DNA of 64,000 bases from Variovorax sp. PBL-H6. GTDB taxonomy: Bacteria; Pseudomonadota; Gammaproteobacteria; Burkholderiales; Burkholderiaceae_C. Shown here one piece after another: positions 30,457-38,577 of this stretch. Each line of letters starts with the position of its first letter. Position 1 is the stretch's first letter. The notes under the pieces are model-generated. The model saw only the letters and a list, made by a program, of their open reading frames with translations. It was not told the DNA's origin and searched no databases. The stretch covers positions 124,001-188,000 of the forward strand of contig NZ_LR594659.1 in NCBI RefSeq assembly GCF_901827155.1, given 5' to 3'. Both the position numbers and the translations under genes were made by a program.

Positions 30457-31557
30457 ATGGACAAGATCATCATTTCGTCGGACTCCCACGTGTTCGAGCC
30501 GACCGACCTCTGGAAGAACACGCTGGGCAGCCGCTTCGGCGACAACCTGCCGCAGGGCGTTTCCAACTTCGAGGGGCACGAGGGCAACTTCTTCTATGTC
30601 GGACGCCCCGGCGAAGCGGCGCGCCTCGAAGAGCTGGTGTCCGACGACGGCAAGGACCGCCGCCTGGACGACCTCGCCAAGGCCGGCTCCGATCCCGTCT
30701 ACCGGCTCGAGCTCATGGACAAGGACGGCATCTACGCCGAGGTCCTGAACCCGACCTGGGGCCTGTGGATTCCCCGCATGGCCGATGGAGCCGCGCGCAA
30801 TGCCTGCGCCGAGGTCTTCAACGACTGGATCCAGGAATACTGCTCGCAGAACCTGAAGCGCCTGCTGGCCGTCGCGATGATCCCGATCGTGGATGTCGAC
30901 TGGGCCGTGAAGGAGCTCGATCGCGTCGTCAAGCGCGGCGCCCGCGCCATCATGATCGGCACCAACCCGGTGGACGGCGCCGCTCCCTACCGCGACCGCA
31001 AGTACGACAAGTTCTGGGCTGCCGCGCAGGAGGCGCAGCTGCCTGTCACGTTGCACATCGTCACCGGGCGCGTGCGCGACCCCTTCACCTACCACGGCGA
31101 CAAGGAGCGGGAAAACATTCCGGCGAGCTTCCTCGACCTGTTCTACGAGGTGCAGCCCGCACTGGCCAACGAGTTCATCTTCGGCGGCATCTTCGACCGC
31201 TTTCCGCGCCTCAAGATCTTCCTGTCCGAGTACGACGCGTCCTGGCTGCCGATCCTGAAATACCGCCTCAACCGTGTCCAGACCTTCCCCGGCTTCGATC
31301 ATCTCGAGAAGAAGCCCGCCAGCCGCTATGTCGAGGAAAACATCTACGCGGGGATCATCAACGACCCGCTCGCGGCCAAGCTGCGCAACGAGATCGGGAT
31401 CGACCGGATCATGTGGGGCTCGGACTTCCCGCACCCACCCTGCCCCTATCCCAACACCACCCAGAACATCGATCGCATCCTCAACGAGCTTTCGCCGGAG
31501 GACCGCTTCAAGGTGGTGGCGGGCAACGCGGCCAAGCTGTTCAAGATCGACTTGTAG
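30457..31557 (+). CDS. Amidohydrolase family protein (ACMSD-like, metal-dependent)
   Basis: A 366-residue TIM-barrel amidohydrolase of the 2-amino-3-carboxymuconate-semialdehyde decarboxylase type (Amidohydro_2). The N-terminal IIISSDSHVFEP gives the D-x-H metal site, LPVTLHIVTG the strand 5 His, and MWGSDFPHPPCPYP near residue 320 the catalytic Asp. The family includes decarboxylases and hydrolases of aromatic breakdown. I prefer the ATG at 30457; a TTG 9 nt upstream is in frame. It is the first gene behind a well-formed operator-containing promoter, so it is probably co-induced with the importer. Confidence 0.88.
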   Translation: MDKIIISSDSHVFEPTDLWKNTLGSRFGDNLPQGVSNFEGHEGNFFYVGRPGEAARLEELVSDDGKDRRLDDLAKAGSDPVYRLELMDKDGIYAEVLNPTWGLWIPRMADGAARNACAEVFNDWIQEYCSQNLKRLLAVAMIPIVDVDWAVKELDRVVKRGARAIMIGTNPVDGAAPYRDRKYDKFWAAAQEAQLPVTLHIVTGRVRDPFTYHGDKERENIPASFLDLFYEVQPALANEFIFGGIFDRFPRLKIFLSEYDASWLPILKYRLNRVQTFPGFDHLEKKPASRYVEENIYAGIINDPLAAKLRNEIGIDRIMWGSDFPHPPCPYPNTTQNIDRILNELSPEDRFKVVAGNAAKLFKIDL

Positions 31558-31566
31558 GCGACGGCA

Positions 31567-32889
31567 ATGAGAAGGATCCTGGAGATCGCCGGCTGCACCC
31601 TGATCGACGGCACGGGACGCGCGCCGTTGCCCGACGCCACGCTGCGCGTGGTCGATGGCCGCATCGCTGCCGTGTGGCGCAATGGCGAGCGCCCGGCCGA
31701 CCAGCAGGGCCCCGCCGAACAGGTGGTCCAGGCCCAGGGCAAGACGGTGATCCCGGGCCTGATCGACGCGCATTGCCACATCTCCTACGGCGAGGGCAAG
31801 ACGGCCGAGGAAGTCGACATCTATGGCGGCCCCGAGTGGGCTGCGGTGCGCGCGGTCTGGAATGCACAGAAGGTGCTGCAAAGCGGCGTGACGAGCTTCT
31901 GCGATCCAGGCTCCACATGGAACGTGGCGGTCAGCTGCCGCGACGCCATCAACAACGGCATGTTCGACGGCCCGCGCGTCTTTGCGGCCGGCCGCCACAT
32001 CTGTGCCGATGGCGGGTTCGCGGACTACTTTCCCAGCTGGCTCGGCATGCCTGTCTCGGCCGAGGGCGTGCTGTGCCCGACGAGTGACGAGATGCGGCGG
32101 GAAGTGCGCCGCCAGGTCAAGAACCGGGTCGACCTCGTCAAGATCAGCGGCGACAGCCAGGCGCAGGACACGCGCCCCGATGCCAGCCCCTGCTTTTCCG
32201 ACGACGAACTGTCGTGCATCGTCGAAACCGCGCATGGCCTTGGCCGCAAGGTCACGATCCACTCGCGCTACGCGAAGACCGTGGCCGCCGCCGCCCGTGC
32301 GGGTGTGGATTGGGTCATTCACGCGTCCTACATGGACCCCGCGGACATCGGACTCCTGCTGGACAGGCAGGTCCCCATCTGCGCCACGATGACCTACACC
32401 GCCAACATCGTGCAACATGGGCGCGACGTGGGGGTCGATCCCAACTACATCGAGGTCAAGAAGCGTGAACTCGATGCGCTGGTCAACGCCCACCGCAAGG
32501 CGATCGAGGCCGGCGTGCCGATGATGGCCGGCTCGGAGGCAGGCTTTTCCGTCACCCCCTACGGCCAATGGCATGCGCGCGAGATCGAGCTGATGGTGGA
32601 GCTGCTGGGCATGAAGCCGCTCGATGCCATCACGGCAGGCACTTTCAACAATGCGAAGGCCTTCGGCTGGGAGCATGAGGTAGGCAGCCTGCAGCCGGGT
32701 CGCTGGGCCGACCTGCTGGTGCTCGACGGCGATCCGCAGGCCGACATCCGCGTGTTGAGCGATCGCAAGCGCATTGCCGCGGTCTACAAGGGCGGCGAGC
32801 TCGTGCCGCGAACAGATCCCGTCCCGACCCGTCGCCGCATGGGGCACGAGCGATCACTCGCGGTCTCGAGCGTCCCGTTGAACAGGTGA
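31567..32889 (+). CDS. Amidohydrolase (imidazolonepropionase-like metal-dependent hydrolase)
   Basis: A 440-residue amidohydrolase with the small N-terminal beta-sandwich (LEIAGCTLIDGTGRAPLPDA), the strand 1 metal motif PGLIDAHCHISYGEGK, the carboxylated Lys in VKISGD, strand His in TIHSRYAK and VIHASYMD, and a C-terminal QPGRWADLLVLDGDP. Where relatives have a metal-binding Asp in GTDA/GSDA it has Glu (MMAGSEAGF), a change to note. It probably opens a cyclic amide, lactam or dipeptide. It starts 9 nt after the preceding amidohydrolase. Confidence 0.88.
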   Translation: MRRILEIAGCTLIDGTGRAPLPDATLRVVDGRIAAVWRNGERPADQQGPAEQVVQAQGKTVIPGLIDAHCHISYGEGKTAEEVDIYGGPEWAAVRAVWNAQKVLQSGVTSFCDPGSTWNVAVSCRDAINNGMFDGPRVFAAGRHICADGGFADYFPSWLGMPVSAEGVLCPTSDEMRREVRRQVKNRVDLVKISGDSQAQDTRPDASPCFSDDELSCIVETAHGLGRKVTIHSRYAKTVAAAARAGVDWVIHASYMDPADIGLLLDRQVPICATMTYTANIVQHGRDVGVDPNYIEVKKRELDALVNAHRKAIEAGVPMMAGSEAGFSVTPYGQWHAREIELMVELLGMKPLDAITAGTFNNAKAFGWEHEVGSLQPGRWADLLVLDGDPQADIRVLSDRKRIAAVYKGGELVPRTDPVPTRRRMGHERSLAVSSVPLNR

Positions 32890-32895
32890 GTCGAA

Positions 32896-33897
32896 ATGGA
32901 AGTCATCGAATCAAGCGCCACTGTCGTCGAGGCCGAAGCCGGCGACTGGCTTCAAGCGACAGTCAGCGAGGCCGTGAAGCTCACGCCCGATACCCTGCTG
33001 CTGCGTCTCCGGTCCGCCACCGGCGAGCCACTGCCCCCGCACGAGCCTGGCGCACACGTGGCGCTGGCATGCGGCGAAGGCGTGATCCGCCACTACTCGC
33101 TGACCGGCGCGCGCAGGCACCCGGGCCTGTACGAGCTGGGCATCAAGCGCGCGGCAAATAGCCTGGGCGGCAGCCGATGGGTGTTCGACCACGTCGCCGT
33201 CGGGTCGCAGCTGCGCATCTCCAGGCCGCGCAACCACTTCCCGCTCGTCGCCGAAGCGGCGCAGTTGGTTTTTCTCAGCGGGGGCATCGGCGCGACGCCG
33301 ATCATCTCCATGCTGTACGAACTGCAGGCCAAAGGCATTCGAGCGCGCCTGGTGCACATGTGCCGCTCGCGCGAGGACCTGGGCTTCGAGTCCTGGCTGT
33401 CGGAGCTGGCGAACTTCCACGACGTGCACCTCCACTTCGATGCCGAGGCGGGGCTGTTCGACCTGCAGGCCGAGCTGGGCCGCGCGCATGCCGACGCGCA
33501 CGTCTACTGCTGCGGCCCGACGGGAATGATGGATGCAGTCCGCCAGCACGGCGAAGCCGCGGGCCGTGCGGAGCGCTTCCACTTCGAGTACTTCGCCGCG
33601 CCGCAGGTGCAGCGTGACGACGCGGAGGACGGCGAGTTCACGGTGGTGCAGGGCAGCACGGGCCGCAGGATTGCGGTTTCGAAGACCAAGACCATGCTGG
33701 CAGCCCTGCGCGACGCCGGCATTGCGATGAAGAGCGAATGCGAGTACGGCGTCTGCGGCTGGTGTGCCGTCGGAGTGAAAGACGGCGTCCCCGCCCACTT
33801 CGACTCCTATCTCACGGCCGCGGAGAAGGAAGGCAACAAGCTGGTCCTTCCTTGCGTGTCGCGCTGCGCCAGTGCGAGCATCACGCTCGACATCTAG
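32896..33897 (+). CDS. Ferredoxin reductase of Rieske oxygenase type (VanB/phthalate dioxygenase reductase family)
   Basis: A 333-residue reductase with FAD/FMN-binding domain (HYSLTGARRHPGLYELGIKR), NAD-binding domain (LVFLSGGIGATPIISM; VYCCGPTGMMDAV) and a C-terminal plant-type 2Fe-2S domain: SECEYGVCGWCAVGV with a final Cys in LPCVSRC. It passes electrons from NAD(P)H to a Rieske oxygenase. No Rieske alpha subunit is in the window, so it is an orphan here; its partner is either elsewhere or it serves another oxidase. It is 6 nt after the amidohydrolase. Confidence 0.9.
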   Translation: MEVIESSATVVEAEAGDWLQATVSEAVKLTPDTLLLRLRSATGEPLPPHEPGAHVALACGEGVIRHYSLTGARRHPGLYELGIKRAANSLGGSRWVFDHVAVGSQLRISRPRNHFPLVAEAAQLVFLSGGIGATPIISMLYELQAKGIRARLVHMCRSREDLGFESWLSELANFHDVHLHFDAEAGLFDLQAELGRAHADAHVYCCGPTGMMDAVRQHGEAAGRAERFHFEYFAAPQVQRDDAEDGEFTVVQGSTGRRIAVSKTKTMLAALRDAGIAMKSECEYGVCGWCAVGVKDGVPAHFDSYLTAAEKEGNKLVLPCVSRCASASITLDI

Positions 33898-33943
33898 CCC
33901 TGTCAGGCCTTAACGTCTTCACAACCAGAACCCAGGAGTTCCC

Positions 33944-34828
33944 TTGAGACTCGCCACCTTTTCCCTTCGCTCGTCGCCCGAGCGGCAGCTTGTCGGTGTC
34001 TTGCGCGGTGACCACCTGCTCGAGGTCGATGCGCCGTCCATGAAGGCCTTGCTCGCGCGCGGTCGCGATTCGCTGGATGCGCTGGCACGCCAAATCGATA
34101 CCTTGCCCGGCACCGGACATTCCCTCCAGGATGTCCACTTCCTGCCGCCTGTTCCTGATGCCGACAAGTTCCTCTGCGTGGGCAAGAACTACCGCACCCA
34201 CCTCGAGGAGCTCAAGAGGACGGACCTGATCAAGGAAATGCCGAGCGAACCGACGGGCTTCGTGAAGCTCAACGACGCACTCACCGGCCACGACACCGAG
34301 GTGGTGCGCCCCGCTTCGGTCACACGCCTGGACTACGAGCCCGAAATGGTCTTCGTCATCGGCAAGGCCGCCCACGACGTGAAGCCTGATGACGCGATGT
34401 CCTATGTGGCGGGCATCACGATCCTCAACGATCTCACCTGCCGCGACACGCAGAAGCGGGAAGTCGCCTCGGGCTCGCGCTTCTGGACGGCAAAGAACGC
34501 GCCGGGCTTCGGCCCCCTGGGCCCGTTCATCATCACGATGGACGAGGTGCCCGATCCCTATGACATCTGGGTCACCTGCAGCGTGAACGGCGAACAGCGC
34601 ATGCGCGTCAACACCAGCGAACAGATCTGGAAGCTTTCGCGGATCATCGAGCACTTCTCGCGCCTGGTGCCGCTCATGCCCGGCGACATGTTCTCCACGG
34701 GCGCCCCAGGCGGGGTCGCCGTGGGCAAGGCGAATGCCGAGGACTTTTTCCTGAAGCCGGGGGATGTCGTCGAATGCGCATTCGAGGCGCCCGCGATGGT
34801 GCTGCGAAACCGGATCGCCGCTGCCTGA
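33944..34828 (+). CDS. Fumarylacetoacetate hydrolase family protein
   Basis: A 294-residue FAH/HpaG-fold protein. FLCVGKNYRTHLEEL, the acidic metal site LDYEPEMVFVIGKAAHDV and FSTGAPGGVAVGK are the family's signatures. Members hydrolyse C-C bonds of acylpyruvates or act as hydratases or decarboxylases in ring-cleavage pathways. The start is a TTG at 33944 (MRLATFSLRSSPERQL) with AGGAG 5 nt upstream; no ATG is suitable. It is the fourth gene after the 30396 promoter. Confidence 0.88.
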   Translation: MRLATFSLRSSPERQLVGVLRGDHLLEVDAPSMKALLARGRDSLDALARQIDTLPGTGHSLQDVHFLPPVPDADKFLCVGKNYRTHLEELKRTDLIKEMPSEPTGFVKLNDALTGHDTEVVRPASVTRLDYEPEMVFVIGKAAHDVKPDDAMSYVAGITILNDLTCRDTQKREVASGSRFWTAKNAPGFGPLGPFIITMDEVPDPYDIWVTCSVNGEQRMRVNTSEQIWKLSRIIEHFSRLVPLMPGDMFSTGAPGGVAVGKANAEDFFLKPGDVVECAFEAPAMVLRNRIAAA

Positions 34829-34891
34829 TTCGACACCGGTGTTCCTCGCCCGGCCTGCTGCTTCCCCCACGTTCAACACGAAAGCTCCACC

Positions 34892-35875
34892 ATGAATGGT
34901 CTTCCCACTTTCGCTCTCAAGCGGCGCTCGGTCCTGGCGCTCGGCGCCTTGGGCGTTTCCGGCCTGGTCCGCGCCCAGGACCCCGAAGGCATGCTGCGCC
35001 TGATCGTACCGTTCGCCGCCGGTTCCACCATCGACGCGCTGGCACGCCTGATTGCCGTCAAGCTGCCGGAGGTATCCAGGCACAAGGTCGTGGTGGTCGA
35101 CAACCGGCCGGGCGCGGCGGGCATCCTCGGCACGACCTTCGTCGCCAAGGCAAAGCCGGATGGCAGGACTTTCCTGATCCAGGCCAACGGCCTGACCACG
35201 ACGCCGGCGGTGCGCAGCGATCTTCCCTACGACCTGCAGAAGCACCTGGCACCACTCACGCTCGTGGGCCTGGCCCCCTATGGACTCGTGGTGCCGGGCG
35301 ACTCGAAGTTCCAGACCCTGGCCGAGGCATTCAATGCGTCGCGCGCTTCCAGGCAGGCGATCCCTTTCGGGACCAGCGGCCCCGGGAGCCAGAGCGAGTT
35401 CGTCCTGGCGCAAATCGCCAAAGCCGCGAAAGTGGACTTCCTCAAGGTGCCCTTCAAGGGGCAGGCCGACATCATGCTGGCGGTCATGGGCGGGCACGTG
35501 CAGATGGCCATGATCAACATGCCTTCGGCCATCAAGCAGGCGAGCGATCGCAAGGTCAAGATCCTCGCGACCATGACGGACAAGCGAACTGCTGCCACGC
35601 CGGACGTGCCGACGCTGGCCGAGGCCGGCATCCCCGGCATCAACGAGAGCGCCTGGTACGGCTTGTTGACCACCGCCGGCACGCCGGCACCGGTGGTGGA
35701 CGCCCTGAGCAAGGACCTGCTCAACGTGCTTGGCCTGGCGGATGTGCGCGCGAAGCTCACCGAACTCGGCATCGATGTCGTGGCGAGCACGCCGGCCCAG
35801 TTCAGCGATCGCATTGCCGGCGAGCTCAGCCGCTACCAGACGATCGCCAAGGAAGAGAACATCAAGGCCGAATAG
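34892..35875 (+). CDS. Bug/TctC family substrate-binding protein with Tat-like signal
   Basis: A 327-residue periplasmic Bug protein. The signal FALKRRSVLALGALGVSGLV has an RRSVLAL twin-arginine pattern, so export may be by Tat. Bug signatures are LRLIVPFAAGSTIDALARLI and DNRPGAAGILGTTFVAKA. There is no TctAB nearby. It is within the long rightward operon and may trap an alternative substrate or sense it. Confidence 0.88.
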   Translation: MNGLPTFALKRRSVLALGALGVSGLVRAQDPEGMLRLIVPFAAGSTIDALARLIAVKLPEVSRHKVVVVDNRPGAAGILGTTFVAKAKPDGRTFLIQANGLTTTPAVRSDLPYDLQKHLAPLTLVGLAPYGLVVPGDSKFQTLAEAFNASRASRQAIPFGTSGPGSQSEFVLAQIAKAAKVDFLKVPFKGQADIMLAVMGGHVQMAMINMPSAIKQASDRKVKILATMTDKRTAATPDVPTLAEAGIPGINESAWYGLLTTAGTPAPVVDALSKDLLNVLGLADVRAKLTELGIDVVASTPAQFSDRIAGELSRYQTIAKEENIKAE

Positions 35876-35895
35876 AACAGGACACTGGAGACCCC

Positions 35896-36918
35896 ATGAA
35901 CGCAGTACTCAATGCGAATCGCAACGCCAGCAAGGTGGCGATCATCGACCTCACCGATCTGCGCAGCCCCGACATCGCAGGGCGCAAGCGGCTGGGCGAG
36001 GAGATCGCGCGAGCCTGCAGCGAAGTCGGCTTCTTCTACATCGTGAACCACGGCATTGCGAAGGAGAAGATCGAGCGGATGTTCGATATCGCTCGCCAGT
36101 TCTTCAGCCTCACGGACGAGCAGAAGCAGAAGCTCTCGATGGCGAACAACAATTCGTACCGCGGCTACCTGCCGATGAAGACCACCGGCAACGACCCGAC
36201 CATGAAAGGCTTGCTGCTGGAGGCCTTCCACGCGTGGCAGGAGCATGCGCCGGGCGACCCCGGCGTGGCGGCAGGCAAGCCCTTGCACGGTGTCAATGTG
36301 TGGCCCGCGCAGCTGGCTGGAATGCATGAGGAGGTGATGGCGTACGCGGGCACGGTGACCGCGCTCGCGCGCGATCTCCTCGGCATCGCGGCGCTCGGCA
36401 TCGGCCTGCCGGAGGACACCTTCCTGCGCCACTTCGATCAGCCCCTGTCGCTGCTGCGCCTCATCCACTACCCGCCGCAGGAGCCCTCGGAGACGGAAGG
36501 CCGCTTCGGCACGCGTCCACACACCGACAACTGCGCGTTCACCATCCTGGCACAGGACGACACCGGTGGCCTGGAGATCATGGGCGAGGACGGCGAATGG
36601 GTGGGTGTGCCGCCCGTCGCCGACAGCTACGTCATCAACCTCGGCGAGGTGATGAAGATCTGGACCAACGGCATGTTCATGGCCACCCCGCATCGCGTCA
36701 TCAACCGCTCGGGCAAGGAGCGGTACTCGATTCCGTTCTTCATGAATCCGACGCACGACGCGCTGGTCTGCCCGATCCTCGAAGATGCAGGAAAGGGAAA
36801 GGCGGAGCCCGTGTTCCACACGACCGTGGGCATTGAGGAGGGGCTCACCAGCGGCGAGATCCTCATGCGGTTGTACAAGCGGATCTGGCCTTCCATCGAC
36901 GGCCAGCAGGTCAACTGA
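35896..36918 (+). CDS. 2OG-Fe(II) oxygenase, isopenicillin N synthase-like
   Basis: A 340-residue non-haem iron oxygenase of the IPNS/gibberellin oxidase family. DIOX_N region: VGFFYIVNHGIAKEKIERMF. The metal ligands are in GTRPHTDNCAFTIL (His and Asp) and MATPHRVINRSGKERYSIPF (His, with Arg and Ser for 2-oxoglutarate). It is distinct from the two TauD-type enzymes in the same island, making three Fe(II)-dependent oxygenases. The ATG at 35896 is preceded by GGAG, and its TGA overlaps the next gene's CTG start. Confidence 0.88.
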   Translation: MNAVLNANRNASKVAIIDLTDLRSPDIAGRKRLGEEIARACSEVGFFYIVNHGIAKEKIERMFDIARQFFSLTDEQKQKLSMANNNSYRGYLPMKTTGNDPTMKGLLLEAFHAWQEHAPGDPGVAAGKPLHGVNVWPAQLAGMHEEVMAYAGTVTALARDLLGIAALGIGLPEDTFLRHFDQPLSLLRLIHYPPQEPSETEGRFGTRPHTDNCAFTILAQDDTGGLEIMGEDGEWVGVPPVADSYVINLGEVMKIWTNGMFMATPHRVINRSGKERYSIPFFMNPTHDALVCPILEDAGKGKAEPVFHTTVGIEEGLTSGEILMRLYKRIWPSIDGQQVN

Positions 36919-37805
36919 ACCCGCTCGTCATCGCCACGCGCAGGAGCCCTCTCGCGTTGTGGCAGGCCGGCGAGGTCCAGCGCAAGCTGCAGGCCGGCGG
37001 AAGGTCCGCTCGGCTCTCGCTCATCACGACCACAGGCGACCGGATCCTGGACCGTGCCCTCGACAAGGTCGGCGGCAAGGGACTGTTCCTCAAGGAGATC
37101 GAACAGGCCCTGCTCCAGGGAGATGCCGACCTCGCCGTGCATTCGCTCAAGGACGTGCCCATGGTGCTGCCGGCGGGCTTCAGGCTCGCCGCAGTGTTGC
37201 CGCGGGAAGATCCTCGCGATGCTTTGGTCGCCCCAGGCGGGCAAGTGCTTGCCGATCTGCCCCCTGGCGCACGCGTCGGCACCTCGAGTTTGCGCCGCGG
37301 CATGATGCTGCGCCGCATGCGCCCGGACTTGGAGATCTCCTTCATCCGCGGGAACGTCGAGGGACGCATTGCCAAACTGGTGTCCGGTGAGTTCGCTGCC
37401 ATCGTGCTGGCATTGGCCGGGCTGCGCCGCCTGGGCCTGGAGCACCATGCCACGGAAGTGTTCGAGCCCTCTCGCATGTTGCCCGCGGTGGGGCAGGGTG
37501 CCATTGCCATCGAAACGTGCTGCGGCCGTTCCGATCTGCAGGAGATCCTTGCGCCCATGAACGATCGCGCCACCGAGCTCTGCGTGTCGGCGGAGCGGGC
37601 CGTGGGCCGCCACATGGATGCAGGCTGCTCGCAACCCTTTGCCGCTTTCGCGCGCCTGAGTTCCGGTGTTATGCATCTCGAAGCCGCCCATCAGGGCGGG
37701 GGCGATTCAGAGCCGATATTCGCGATGGCCAGCGCGCCCGTCCACCAGGTGGAGCAGGCGCTCAGCCTGGGCGAAGAGGTCGCCGGCAGGCTTCGCAAGG
37801 CCTGA
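36915..37805 (+). CDS. hemC: Porphobilinogen deaminase (hydroxymethylbilane synthase), probable CTG start
   Basis: A 296-residue HemC if translation begins at the CTG at 36915, which overlaps the upstream stop (CTGA). That start restores the conserved N-terminus NPLVIATRRSPLALWQA; the first conventional in-frame start is a TTG at 36957, after it. HSLKDVP holds the catalytic Asp (Asp80), GTSSLRR and RGNVEGRIAKL follow, and DAGCSQPF has Cys238 for the dipyrromethane cofactor. It is therefore probably an active enzyme joining four porphobilinogens. It lies among catabolic oxygenases with no other haem gene, so it is probably a second copy; the main hemC cannot be seen here. Confidence 0.82.
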   Translation: MNPLVIATRRSPLALWQAGEVQRKLQAGGRSARLSLITTTGDRILDRALDKVGGKGLFLKEIEQALLQGDADLAVHSLKDVPMVLPAGFRLAAVLPREDPRDALVAPGGQVLADLPPGARVGTSSLRRGMMLRRMRPDLEISFIRGNVEGRIAKLVSGEFAAIVLALAGLRRLGLEHHATEVFEPSRMLPAVGQGAIAIETCCGRSDLQEILAPMNDRATELCVSAERAVGRHMDAGCSQPFAAFARLSSGVMHLEAAHQGGGDSEPIFAMASAPVHQVEQALSLGEEVAGRLRKA

Positions 37806-37822
37806 AAGGCGCGCGGCTTCTT

Positions 37823-38413
37823 CTACCGCCAGCGCACGACGCCTGCGGTGCCGGGTTGCGGCCGTTTGAACAGCTCGCGCTCGGGATCCCTGTATCCGAT
37901 CTGCAGCACGCCGACGACTCGGCCGCCCTCGATCCCGGCGGCCTGCTCCACCTCGTCGGACAGCTGCAGCGGCGAGGAGCTCAGGGCGCAGGAGAGCTGC
38001 ATGGAGGTGAGGGCCAGCATCAGGTTCTGCGTTGCCGCCGCGGTCGCGAACTCCTCTTCAAGGGGACGCACACGCGGATGGCTGACATCGGGGACGCACC
38101 CGATCACGACCATTGCAGGTGCATCGAAGGCCCGGCACCGCGCGCGGCCCGGATGCCAGCCGATGCGCACCGCTGCCTTCTCGTAGGCGGCGGCCAGTTC
38201 GGCGCGAGCGCTGCCGTGGAAGACAGTGAAGCGCCAGGGCCGCGTGTGATGGTGGCTGGGCGCAAGCACGGCCAACTGCAGCGCTCGCTCGAGCAGGTGT
38301 CCGGGCACGTCCTGGTCCAGATAGAAATAGACGGAGCGCCGCTGCCGGGCGATGTCTTCGAATGCGGACGACAGGTCGACACGGCTGATGGGTTCCTCGA
38401 TGTCGATGGTCAT
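37823..38413 (-). CDS. Nitroreductase family protein (paralog of the one at 27844)
   Basis: A 196-residue nitroreductase with RRSVYFYLDQDVPGHLLERA and VLAPSHHHTRPWRFTVF, the same layout as the 27844 gene. It has its own leftward promoter (38481-38452) with the TGGYATRCCA-type site in the spacer. The ATG at 38413 has AAGGA upstream. It converges with hemC 17 bp away. The duplication, with both copies under the same operator type, suggests two similar reduction steps or two related substrates. Confidence 0.87.
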   Translation of the reverse strand: MTIDIEEPISRVDLSSAFEDIARQRRSVYFYLDQDVPGHLLERALQLAVLAPSHHHTRPWRFTVFHGSARAELAAAYEKAAVRIGWHPGRARCRAFDAPAMVVIGCVPDVSHPRVRPLEEEFATAAATQNLMLALTSMQLSCALSSSPLQLSDEVEQAAGIEGGRVVGVLQIGYRDPERELFKRPQPGTAGVVRWR

Positions 38414-38451
38414 TGGGGGTGTTCCTTGGTTCGGAGACGTAAGGTCATAGA

Positions 38452-38481
38452 AGAATACCGTGAAGGTATACCAAATGTCAA
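38452..38481 (-). promoter_or_regulatory. Leftward promoter of the second nitroreductase gene
   Basis: On the minus strand TTGACA (38481-38476), 18 nt, TATTCT (38457-38452). GGTATACC lies in the spacer, as in the 30396 promoter. Confidence 0.55.
38464..38473. promoter_or_regulatory. TGGYATRCCA-type operator copy 4 (AGGTATACCA)
   Basis: Matches the consensus at nine of ten positions and contains a perfect GGTATACC core. It is 63 bp (about six helical turns) from copy 5, so cooperative binding or looping between divergent promoters is possible. Confidence 0.55.
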
Positions 38482-38498
38482 GAACGGGCGTTTGCGCG

Positions 38499-38527
38499 TT
38501 GACTCCGTTCTTTATGTGGACCACAAT
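38499..38527 (+). promoter_or_regulatory. Rightward promoter of the second TauD-type gene
   Basis: TTGACT (38499-38504), 17 nt, CACAAT (38522-38527). The operator begins on the last base of the -10. Confidence 0.5.
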
Positions 38528-38536
38528 GGCATACCA
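38527..38536. promoter_or_regulatory. TGGYATRCCA operator copy 5 (TGGCATACCA)
   Basis: Identical to copy 1 at 22442. It sits immediately after the -10 of the promoter for the second dioxygenase. Confidence 0.6.
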
Positions 38537-38577
38537 ATAAGGTCTGGCCGTCGACATACCCCACCACTGGAGCCCTC

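Noticed and set aside
29356..32847. A 1163-codon open frame on the minus strand
   Set aside because: It lies opposite several genes with clear family motifs (alpha/beta hydrolase, two amidohydrolases) and its translation is rich in His, Arg and Asp without any domain: a typical high-GC antisense shadow.
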